Assembly: GCA_902469555.1 (NCBI GenBank)
Contig: CABRDB010000040.1
Span: 1-47,904 of the forward strand
Origin: an uncultured Collinsella sp.
GTDB taxonomy: Bacteria; Actinomycetota; Coriobacteriia; Coriobacteriales; Coriobacteriaceae
DNA length: 47,904 nt
Direction of reading: 5' to 3'
Below are positions 40,922-47,904 of the stretch, one piece after another. The notes beneath the pieces are model-generated. The model was given only the letters and a program-made list of their open reading frames with translations, had not been told where the DNA came from and did no database searches. How positions within the stretch are numbered: the stretch's first letter is position 1; each line of letters begins with the position of its first letter. Made by a program: the position numbers and the translations under genes.

Positions 40922-42751
40922 GTGCGCAATCTCAAAATACTGTTTTCCTATCTAGGGGCATACCGTCGCGATGCCATCCTCGGCGTGTTCTTTGTGTCGG
41001 TCGAGACGGTGCTCGAGCTGTTTATCCCGGTCATCATGGCCAACATCATCGATGTGGGCGTGCCTGCGGGTGATATCAACTACATGCTGCTGCAGGGCGC
41101 GTATATGTTGGTGTGCGCTGCGCTTTCGCTGGTACTGGGCTTGGGTTATGCCCGCACGTCCGCCCGCGTTGCCTCGGGCCTAGGCGCCAACCTGCGCGAG
41201 GCCGAGTACAAAAAGATTCAGACGCTCGCTTTTGGTAACCTGGACAACTACGACGCCAGCTCGCTCGTCACCCGCATGACCACGGACATCACCGTTATCC
41301 AAAATGCTGTGGGCAACGGTTTTCGCCCTATGGTGCGCGGCCCGGTGACGCTTATCGTCGGCCTTATCTACGCGCTGATGCTGTCGCGCCCGCTCGCCAC
41401 CGTCTTTGCGATCATCTTGCCTGTGCTGGCAATCGTACTGGGCGTCATCACCTATCGCGTCAGTCCGCTCTACCGCCAACTCCAGACCTCGATGGACCAC
41501 CTCAACGGCGTGGTACAGGAGGACCTCACCGCCGTGCGTGCCGTCAAGGCCTACGTTCGTACCGAGCACGAGGAGGCCAAGTTCGACACCGTCAATACCG
41601 AGCTCGCGCGCACTGCGACAAAGACCTTTGGCAGCGCGGTGCTCAACCTGCCGGTGTTTCAGCTGTCGATGTACGTGGCTGCGCTCTCCATCCTGTGGAT
41701 TGGCGGCCGCATGATTCTCGCCGGCAAGCTGGGCGTGGGCTCGCTCACGGGCTTTATGAGCTACGTGCTGCTGATCATGAATTCGCTCATGATGATTTCC
41801 AACGTGTTTTTGCTGCTCACGCGCGCTCTTACGAGTGTGGGCCGTATCGCCGAGGTGCTCGATGAGGAGCCCTTTATCGCCAACCCCGCGGGAGACCTCG
41901 CGACTGCGGCGCCAGCGGACGGCAGTATCGAATTTCGCGACGTTTCCTTTAAATACCGTGCGGATGCAGCCGAGGATGTGCTCGAGCATATCGACCTTCG
42001 CATCGAGAGCGGCTCGACGGTGGGCATCCTCGGCGGCACGGGCTCGGGCAAGAGCTCACTTGTGCAGCTGATTGCGCGCCTGTACGACGCTACCGAGGGC
42101 GCCGTGCTTGTGGGCGGACACGACGTGCGCGACTACGACCTGGTCGCCTTGCGCGACGCCGTGGGCATTGTGCTGCAAAAGAACGTGTTGTTCACGGGCA
42201 CCGTGCGCGAGAACCTGCAGTGGGGCAATCCGCAGGCGTCGGACGATGAGCTCCTCGCGGCTTGCCGCGCGGCGTGCGTGGACGAGTTCCTTGATCGCAT
42301 CGGCGGGCTGGACGGCGAGTTGGGTCAAGGTGGCGCCGGTGTCTCGGGTGGCCAGAAGCAACGTCTGTGCATCGCGCGCACGCTGCTCAAGCATCCGCGC
42401 GTGCTCATTTTTGACGACTCCACCAGCGCGGTCGATATGGCGACCGACGCAAAGATTCGCGAGCACATCGCTCGGATTCCCGATACTACCGTGCTCATCA
42501 TCGCCCAGCGCATCGCGAGCGTCATGGATGCCGATCGCATTGTGGTGCTGGACGACGGTCGTGTCCACGGCGTGGGCACGCACGAGGAACTGCTGGCGGG
42601 CGACAACATATACCAGGAGATTTACGCCTCGCAGATGGAGTGTGCGGGGAACGCGTGCACCGGCGACGGCAGCGATGATGACTGCGCGAAGGATCCGTTT
42701 TCCTCCGTCGCATGCGGATCACCCTTGGAAGGGGGTGAGCGCCATGCCTAA
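40922..42751 (+). CDS. ABC exporter half-transporter with degenerate ATP site
   Basis: A 609-residue type-IV ABC half-transporter: six-helix membrane domain (about 1-310) and nucleotide-binding domain (about 335-575). Walker A is GGTGSGKSS, the signature is VSGGQ, and Walker B reads VLIFDDSTS, where Asp replaces the catalytic Glu. This is typical of the degenerate site in heterodimeric exporters. It starts at GTG 40922 with GGGGG upstream. Its end overlaps the next ABC gene by 8 bp, so the two form a heterodimer that likely exports drugs or lipids. Confidence 0.92.
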   Translation: MRNLKILFSYLGAYRRDAILGVFFVSVETVLELFIPVIMANIIDVGVPAGDINYMLLQGAYMLVCAALSLVLGLGYARTSARVASGLGANLREAEYKKIQTLAFGNLDNYDASSLVTRMTTDITVIQNAVGNGFRPMVRGPVTLIVGLIYALMLSRPLATVFAIILPVLAIVLGVITYRVSPLYRQLQTSMDHLNGVVQEDLTAVRAVKAYVRTEHEEAKFDTVNTELARTATKTFGSAVLNLPVFQLSMYVAALSILWIGGRMILAGKLGVGSLTGFMSYVLLIMNSLMMISNVFLLLTRALTSVGRIAEVLDEEPFIANPAGDLATAAPADGSIEFRDVSFKYRADAAEDVLEHIDLRIESGSTVGILGGTGSGKSSLVQLIARLYDATEGAVLVGGHDVRDYDLVALRDAVGIVLQKNVLFTGTVRENLQWGNPQASDDELLAACRAACVDEFLDRIGGLDGELGQGGAGVSGGQKQRLCIARTLLKHPRVLIFDDSTSAVDMATDAKIREHIARIPDTTVLIIAQRIASVMDADRIVVLDDGRVHGVGTHEELLAGDNIYQEIYASQMECAGNACTGDGSDDDCAKDPFSSVACGSPLEGGERHA

Positions 42752-44642
42752 GACCGCAGCCCAAGCACGCCCGGCCGACCTCAAGCGCACTGTGCGCCGC
42801 TTGCTCTCCTACATGGGGCATGCCAAGTTCTCGTTGCTCGCGGTGGGCGTGCTCGCCTCCGTCGCCGCCATCGCGAGCCTCGCCGGCACCTACATGGTGC
42901 GCCCCATCGTTAACGGTTTGGCCACGGGCGGGGAGGAACTGCTCGCCAAGCAGGTCATCCTGACGGCGATCATCTACGCCGCGGGCGTGCTCTCGGCCCT
43001 GGGCTACTCACAGATCATGGTGCGCGCGGCCCAACACGTGGTGTCCGATATTCGCCGCGACCTGTTCGCGCGCATCCAGACGCTGCCGCTCAGTTATTTT
43101 GACAGCACGCGCTCGGGCGACATCATGAGTTTTTTCACCAACGACGTCGACACCGTCTCCGAGGCGCTCAACAACAGCTTTGCCAACGTGATTCAGGCCG
43201 CCATTCAGGTTGTGGGCACCACGGCTATGCTCATCATCCTTAACTGGCAGCTCACGATTATCACACTCGTGTGCGATGCGGCCATTGTGCTGTATGCGCG
43301 CTACTCGGGCGCGCGCTCTAAGCGTTTCTTTGCTGCCCAGCAGGCATCGCTTGGCGACCTGGACGGATATATCGAAGAAATGGTCTCGGGCCAAAAGGTC
43401 ATCAAGGTCTTTAACCGTGAGGCAGCGAATGTCGCCGGCTTCACCTGCCGCAACGACGAGCTTCGCCGCACCGGTACCGCCGCCGTGAGCTATGCCAACT
43501 CCATGGTGCCCATGACCGTCGTGATTGGCTACGTCAACTATGCCATCGTCGCCGTGGCGGGCGGCATGCTCTGCATCAAGGGGCTCGCCGATGTGGGCGC
43601 ACTTGCAAGCTACCTGGTCTTTGTGCGCCAGGCCGCCATGCCCATCAACCAGTTTACGCAGCTCGGCAACTTCTTGCTCAACGCGTTGGCCGGTGCCGAG
43701 CGCCTGTTTGCGGCTATGGACCTTGAGCCCGAGGTGGACGAGGGCTGCGTGGAGCTGGTGCAGACGGGCGATGCCGCGTGGGCGTGGAAAATTCCCGAGG
43801 GCCAGGGCGTGGGCGTCTACGGGCATCTGCATGACGTGGCAGCCGTTGATGAGTCGGGCCGCGCGGTGGCCGCCGACGGCACCGAGCTCACGTGTGGCTT
43901 GGTCCCGCTTGCCGGCGACGTGCGCTTCCATGCCGTGGACTTTTCCTACGTGCCGGGCGCCCGCGTGCTCACGGACCTCAACCTGTTTGCCAAGCCGGGG
44001 CAAAAGATTGCGTTTGTGGGCTCCACGGGCGCCGGCAAGACGACCATTACCAACCTCATCAACCGCTTCTACGAGGTCGATGACGGCGAGATCACGTACG
44101 ACGGCATCGACGTCAAGCACATTGCCAAGGCCAGCCTGCGCGGGTCGCTCGGCATTGTGCTGCAGGACACGCACCTGTTTAGCGGCACCATTGCGCAGAA
44201 CATCCGCTTTGGCAAGCTCGACGCGACCGACGAGGAAGTGCGCGCCGCTGCCGAGGCCGCCTGCGCCGACTCGTTTATCCGCCGCCTGCCGCGGGGCTAC
44301 GACACACCGGTCACGGCCGACGGCGCCAACCTGTCGCAGGGTCAGCGTCAGCTGCTCGCCATCGCGCGCGTGGCCGTCGCCGATCCGCCGGTGCTCATCC
44401 TGGACGAGGCCACGAGCTCCATTGACACGCGTACCGAAAAGCTCATCGAGCGCGGTATGGACCGCATCATGCGCGGACGCACCACGTTTATGATTGCGCA
44501 CCGCCTGTCCACCGTCCGCGACGCCGACGCCATCATGGTCCTCGAACACGGCCGCATCATCGAGCGCGGCACGCACGAAGAGTTGCTCGCCCAGCACGGC
44601 GAGTACTGGCAGCTGGCGCATGGCTTAAAAGAGTTGGATTAA
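42744..44642 (+). CDS. ABC exporter half-transporter with canonical ATP site
   Basis: A 632-residue partner of the preceding gene. The membrane domain spans about 20-330 and the nucleotide domain about 395-630: Walker A GSTGAGKTT, signature LSQGQ, Walker B VLILDEATS with the catalytic Glu. An acidic linker of about 55 residues (336-391, including AWAWKIPEGQGVGVYG) separates the domains, where most relatives have a shorter one. ATG 42744 follows GGAAGGGGGTG. The long open frame upstream in this register is only read-through of the first ABC gene in another frame. Confidence 0.92.
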   Translation: MPKTAAQARPADLKRTVRRLLSYMGHAKFSLLAVGVLASVAAIASLAGTYMVRPIVNGLATGGEELLAKQVILTAIIYAAGVLSALGYSQIMVRAAQHVVSDIRRDLFARIQTLPLSYFDSTRSGDIMSFFTNDVDTVSEALNNSFANVIQAAIQVVGTTAMLIILNWQLTIITLVCDAAIVLYARYSGARSKRFFAAQQASLGDLDGYIEEMVSGQKVIKVFNREAANVAGFTCRNDELRRTGTAAVSYANSMVPMTVVIGYVNYAIVAVAGGMLCIKGLADVGALASYLVFVRQAAMPINQFTQLGNFLLNALAGAERLFAAMDLEPEVDEGCVELVQTGDAAWAWKIPEGQGVGVYGHLHDVAAVDESGRAVAADGTELTCGLVPLAGDVRFHAVDFSYVPGARVLTDLNLFAKPGQKIAFVGSTGAGKTTITNLINRFYEVDDGEITYDGIDVKHIAKASLRGSLGIVLQDTHLFSGTIAQNIRFGKLDATDEEVRAAAEAACADSFIRRLPRGYDTPVTADGANLSQGQRQLLAIARVAVADPPVLILDEATSSIDTRTEKLIERGMDRIMRGRTTFMIAHRLSTVRDADAIMVLEHGRIIERGTHEELLAQHGEYWQLAHGLKELD

Positions 44643-44643
44643 C

Positions 44644-44774
44644 CCGTTCGAGCACGATGCTTTGATTCCTCCGTGTTCCTCACCTCGCCTCAAACCATCA
44701 CAACATTCGCCGTTTTTTGCCAAAATCGGGAAAAGCATCGAATGTTGTGATGGTTTTTCTGCCACTCGAACGGG
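44644..44774. repeat. Nested palindromic repeat, CATCACAACATTCG family, copy 1
   Basis: Perfect 18-bp arms, AAACCATCACAACATTCG (44692-44709) and its complement (44739-44756), surround CGTTTTTTGCC and GGGAAAAG. Outside these lies a further pair, CCCGTTCGAG (44644-44653) and CTCGAACGGG (44765-44774). A close copy lies at 45938-45994. As RNA it could terminate the ABC operon, with TTTTTCT after the inner stem. Confidence 0.8.
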
Positions 44775-44857
44775 TGGAATCGCTTTCTTGCGCACGAAGG
44801 TGTGCGGACCCGTGGGCAGGGGAATAAGGTTGGTTATCCGACTTCATTGGAGGGCTC

Positions 44858-45895
44858 ATGGACCTGCCGATCGTCCTGTCCCATAAGACTGCCTGGCTGT
44901 ACCACAACGTGGCGCGCCCGTCCGAGCCGCTCTCGCGAGCAAGCAGTCTATACGATGAGGACTCGCTTGCTAACGAGGCGGAGCCGACTGCGGGCCTGTC
45001 CAAATTGGGACTCGATGCCAAAGGGCTGAGGGCTTCAACGGCAGTTGGGATCGTTGCCGATTATCTGGTCTCGCTTGGTATTCCACGAGAAGAGCTCGAT
45101 CATATCGATACGCTCGTCAACTTCGATTTTGAGCGCTCGACGCCGGCTGGATTTAGGTGCCACGTGTTTGGAGCGCCGGTACCTCCAGGTCATCTTATCG
45201 AGGTGGCAGAGGGCCTTCTAGTGGTTGATGAGGCCATGTGCTTTGTCCAAGCGGGTTCGTGGATGAGCGAGCCCGAGCAGCTGGAATATGGCTACGAAAT
45301 CTGTGCCCGATACCATTTGAATCATCTGTCGACAGGCGATTATATCGAGATGGGGCAGAGGTATACCGCTGCCGATTTAATTGCCTATTGCAATGAGAAC
45401 CGATCTCGTCAGGGGACTATACGTGCGGCCGCCGTGCTCAAGCGCGTGCACGATGGCGCGCGGTCGCCCATGGAGACGGCCACCGCAATCATGGTCGTAG
45501 CAAAACGTTCCCAGGGAGGGCTGGGATACACCAAGATCGAGCTCAACCATCGGGTGGATGTTCCCAATGAGTTCAGATATCTCGCTAAGGCCGGGTATTT
45601 CGAGATCGACGTATATGCGCCTGCGAGCGGTACGGGGATTGAATACAACGGTTCGGACCATCTTGATAAACAGCGCAGCGCGTCGGATGCGGAGCGTATG
45701 ACCGTGCTGAGCGCGCTGGGCTTTAGAATGATCGTCCTCACCGGGACTCAGTTTGCCCACCAGCTGCAATTGCACCGGGCGACGAACGCCATCGCACTCG
45801 CTATGGGTCTTAAGTGCGACCGAAGCGAAGCGTTCCAGAAACGTCAAAACGACCTGCGAGAATTCGTGATTCGGCACTGGGACGGCGGCCTTTAG
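44858..45895 (+). CDS. Uncharacterised protein with C-terminal PD-(D/E)XK-like segment
   Basis: A 345-residue protein. Residues about 100-215 resemble the variable middle region of AbiEi-type proteins, and the C-terminal YFEIDVYAPASGTGIEYNGSD is a good D...E-x-N/D nuclease-like core as in Vsr/DUF559 proteins, followed by a helix and LGFRMIVLT strand. It may be a DNA-cleaving or DNA-binding protein; I do not recognise an exact family. ATG 44858 follows TTGGAGGG. It stands alone between two copies of one palindromic repeat, a layout suggesting it is inserted cargo. The nuclease assignment is tentative. Confidence 0.6.
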   Translation: MDLPIVLSHKTAWLYHNVARPSEPLSRASSLYDEDSLANEAEPTAGLSKLGLDAKGLRASTAVGIVADYLVSLGIPREELDHIDTLVNFDFERSTPAGFRCHVFGAPVPPGHLIEVAEGLLVVDEAMCFVQAGSWMSEPEQLEYGYEICARYHLNHLSTGDYIEMGQRYTAADLIAYCNENRSRQGTIRAAAVLKRVHDGARSPMETATAIMVVAKRSQGGLGYTKIELNHRVDVPNEFRYLAKAGYFEIDVYAPASGTGIEYNGSDHLDKQRSASDAERMTVLSALGFRMIVLTGTQFAHQLQLHRATNAIALAMGLKCDRSEAFQKRQNDLREFVIRHWDGGL

Positions 45896-45937
45896 GGACG
45901 TTCCGGTCCTTCTACGGGGTGCCGTGGGCAGGCAAAG

Positions 45938-45994
45938 CATCACAACATTCGACGTTTTTTGCCAAAAACGGGAAAAGCATCGAATGTTGTGATG
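45938..45994. repeat. Palindromic repeat, CATCACAACATTCG family, copy 2
   Basis: Perfect 14-bp arms CATCACAACATTCG (45938-45951) and its complement (45981-45994), with a centre nearly identical to copy 1. Sequence outside the arms differs. The two copies bracket the nuclease-like gene in direct orientation. Confidence 0.85.
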
Positions 45995-46128
45995 GTCTGT
46001 GTTGAGGATGGGCTCGGGAAGCCGGTCTTGCTCGAAGCGACCTGTCCTGTCGTACGGGTGTCGGCATAAATCTGTCGTGGGGTATTATGTTTTCCGAAGA
46101 ATAAAACGCTGCGTGAGGGGAGGGCTGC

Positions 46129-47184
46129 GTGGACTGGCTCGTGCAACATGACGGTTTTGGCCGTGATATCAACTACCTGCGCATTGCCGTTACCGACAAG
46201 TGCAATTTCCGCTGCATCTATTGCATGCCAGCCGACGGCGTGGCACCCCGCGCGCACGACGAGCTGCTCAGCGCCGAGGAAATCGCCCGCTTTGTGCGCT
46301 TGGTGGCGGGGGAGGGCATTCGCCGCGTGCGCCTGACGGGTGGCGAGCCGCTGGTCAGCCGCCGCATCATCCCGCTTATTCGCGATATCCGCGCGATCCC
46401 GCAGATCGAGGACATCTCGCTCACCACCAACGGCGCCCTGCTGCCCAAGCTGGCGCCGCAGCTCAAAGATGCCGGGCTTAACCGCGTCAACATTTCGCTC
46501 GACACGCTCGACCCTACGCTGTTTGGAAAGATCACGCGCCTGGGCCGACTCGAGCAGACCATGGCTGGCATCGACGCGGCGCTGGCTTGGGGCTTTGAGC
46601 CCGTTAAGGTCAACTGCGTTGTTGTGCGCCGGCTCAACCAGGATGTGGCAGCCCTCGCGAGGCTCACGCTCGACCGCCCCATTCACCTGCGCTTTATCGA
46701 ATACATGCCCATTGGCGACGAGCGTACGAGCTCGCATTGCGCTGTGGACCCGCATGCGCCCGCGCTCAATCCCGAGCTGTGGGACGCGAGCGATACCGTG
46801 CCGAGTAACGAGCTGCGAGCGCGCATCAATGCCGGGGGCGCCGCGGCGGGACTGGGCGAGCTCGAGCCGCTCGACATCAACGACGCTCCTGCCGGCGCGG
46901 GCCCTGCGCGCTATTGGCACTTTCCGGGCGCGGCGGGAACGGTTGGCTTTATTAGCGCCATGTCCAACCATTTTTGTGCGAATTGCAACCGCCTGCGCCT
47001 GACGGCCGATGGCAACGTGCGTCCGTGCCTGTTCAGCGATGCCGAGTATTCGGTGCGTGAGGCGCTGCGCCGTGGTGATGATATACAGGTACTTTCGATT
47101 TGGCGCGATGCCGTGGCCCACAAACCGCAGGAACACGCGATAATTGAGGGCACGCAACGATTTATGTCCCAAATCGGAGGATGA
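46129..47184 (+). CDS. moaA: GTP 3',8-cyclase MoaA
   Basis: A 351-residue radical-SAM enzyme performing the first step of molybdenum-cofactor synthesis. The N-terminal SAM cluster is DKCNFRCIYCMP, LTGGEPL follows, and a second cluster is CANCNRLRLTADGNVRPC near the C-terminus. It starts at GTG 46129 with GGGAGGG upstream. The usual C-terminal double-Gly that MoaA needs is present (SQIGG). It is followed within 4 bp by moaC. A molybdoenzyme must be encoded elsewhere. Confidence 0.96.
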   Translation: MDWLVQHDGFGRDINYLRIAVTDKCNFRCIYCMPADGVAPRAHDELLSAEEIARFVRLVAGEGIRRVRLTGGEPLVSRRIIPLIRDIRAIPQIEDISLTTNGALLPKLAPQLKDAGLNRVNISLDTLDPTLFGKITRLGRLEQTMAGIDAALAWGFEPVKVNCVVVRRLNQDVAALARLTLDRPIHLRFIEYMPIGDERTSSHCAVDPHAPALNPELWDASDTVPSNELRARINAGGAAAGLGELEPLDINDAPAGAGPARYWHFPGAAGTVGFISAMSNHFCANCNRLRLTADGNVRPCLFSDAEYSVREALRRGDDIQVLSIWRDAVAHKPQEHAIIEGTQRFMSQIGG

Positions 47185-47188
47185 TCAT

Positions 47189-47904
47189 ATGGCCAAGAGC
47201 AGGTACGCCGATGCCACCAAGGCCGCTCGCAGGGCCGCGATGTCTGCCTATGCGGCCGCGGTGAATGCCGACAACGCCGACGCGTCCGCGCGACCGACTG
47301 CCGGCGCTGCCGTCGAGCCCACCCGTGACGCCCGTCGCGACGAGCTGACGCACGTGGACGCCAAGGGTGAGGTACGCATGGTCGACGTGTCCGACAAGGC
47401 CGAGACCCATCGCATTGCCATCGCCGAGGGCACCATCCTCATGCACCCCGAGACGCAGGCCATGGTGCTGCAGGACCGCGCCAAAAAGGGCGACGTGCTT
47501 GCCTGCGCGCGCGTGGCGGGCATTATGGCCATCAAACGCACGAGCGACATCATCCCCATGTGCCATCCGTTGCTCATTACCAAGAGCAAGTGCGACATTG
47601 CGCCCATCGCTGCGGCGGGGACGCCGGCCGAGGACGTGCTCGAGGGCTGGGCACCGGCGCGCGCGGACGGACAGGTTGGCTTTCACGTGCTGGTCACGGC
47701 GGGCGTGACGGGCAAAACGGGCATCGAGATGGAGGCCCTGACCGGCGCGAGTGCCGCGTGCCTAACGATTTATGACATGTGCAAGGCCGTTGATCGCGGC
47801 ATGGAGATCGTCGACGTGCGCCTGCTGCACAAGGAGGGCGGCCGCTCGGGCGTGTGGGATCGCGCAGAGCGTCAGGCCGCTGCTGTTGAGGCCGTGGCCG
47901 CTGA
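47189..47904 (+). CDS. moaC: Cyclic pyranopterin monophosphate synthase MoaC (partial, runs off the window)
   Basis: The open frame begins at ATG 47189 with GGAGG before it and is still open at the window end. After an Ala-rich N-terminal extension of about 50 residues the MoaC core is clear: LTHVDAKGEVRMVDVSDK, PMCHPLLITK, GKTGIEMEALTGAS, YDMCKAVDRGM and KEGGRSG. MoaC converts the MoaA product to cyclic pyranopterin monophosphate. The frame continues past the usual C-terminus (RAERQAAAVEAVAA), so a fused domain such as MogA/MoaB could follow outside the window. Confidence 0.92.
   Translation, partial: MAKSRYADATKAARRAAMSAYAAAVNADNADASARPTAGAAVEPTRDARRDELTHVDAKGEVRMVDVSDKAETHRIAIAEGTILMHPETQAMVLQDRAKKGDVLACARVAGIMAIKRTSDIIPMCHPLLITKSKCDIAPIAAAGTPAEDVLEGWAPARADGQVGFHVLVTAGVTGKTGIEMEALTGASAACLTIYDMCKAVDRGMEIVDVRLLHKEGGRSGVWDRAERQAAAVEAVAA

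Noticed and set aside
42072..42743. An N-terminal extension of 224 codons on the second ABC gene
   Set aside because: This stretch is an out-of-frame reading of the first ABC gene. The ATG at 42744 has a strong ribosome site and starts a normal exporter sequence.

Overview
The window looks like the chromosome of a gut actinobacterium of the class Coriobacteriia, most probably Collinsella or a close relative. I infer this from the high GC content, the codon use, the gene families present (GPH sugar transporter, GH28, GH105, actinobacterial-type GlnR-like regulator) and two palindromic repeat families. No ribosomal RNA gene is present to confirm it.

Positions 1-17.4 kb hold a pectin-oligosaccharide locus. 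It follows the right end of an IS3-type insertion sequence and begins with a GPH-type transporter. Next come a GH28 exo-polygalacturonase, an alpha/beta esterase, a pectin methylesterase fused to a second esterase, an SGNH esterase, a GH105 unsaturated-uronyl hydrolase, a TIM-barrel sugar isomerase/epimerase and two iron-sulfur flavoenzymes. On the minus strand lie an RpiB-type isomerase (DhuI-like), KduD and a GntR regulator. None of the degradative enzymes has a visible signal peptide, so imported, decorated oligogalacturonides are probably de-esterified and hydrolysed in the cytoplasm. A gluconate-type permease (GntP) and a sugar-acid dehydratase (IlvD/Edd family) follow at 16-19.3 kb. Both routes should converge on 2-keto-3-deoxygluconate (KDG). 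KDG kinase (kdgK) and KDPG aldolase (eda) at 28.3-30.2 kb finish the pathway to pyruvate and glyceraldehyde-3-phosphate, beside a LacI-type regulator.

Two DNA operator classes recur. The first is GTGAACGTTCAC-like, found before the transporter, the GH105 gene and kduD and near 27.05 kb. The second is CGAAATCGGTTTCG, found before kdgK and before a membrane-protein gene at 26.1-26.7 kb. The second operator is followed at both loci by a 54-nt hairpin with a conserved loop and covarying stem. A second, larger structured element of about 125 nt lies in the leader of the membrane-protein gene and between kdgK and eda. These paired elements are the strongest candidates for undescribed cis-regulatory RNAs in the window.

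Positions 19.5-26 kb are accessory: a frameshifted ArsC/Spx-like gene, a DHA2 drug transporter, a CBS protein, an MGMT-like protein, the 3' half of an initiator tRNA-Met acting as an att scar, a decayed tyrosine integrase, palindromic repeats and an AAA ATPase with four 10-bp repeats in front of it.

Positions 31.6-47.9 kb are mostly housekeeping: a glutamine-synthetase homologue that has lost several metal ligands and is followed by a GlnR-like atypical response regulator, an HtrA protease, DNA ligase LigA, toxin-antitoxin genes and remnants, a MATE transporter, a heterodimeric ABC exporter, a putative nuclease-fold protein flanked by matching palindromes, MoaA and the start of MoaC. The GS-like/GlnR-like pair is the most interesting protein-level observation.
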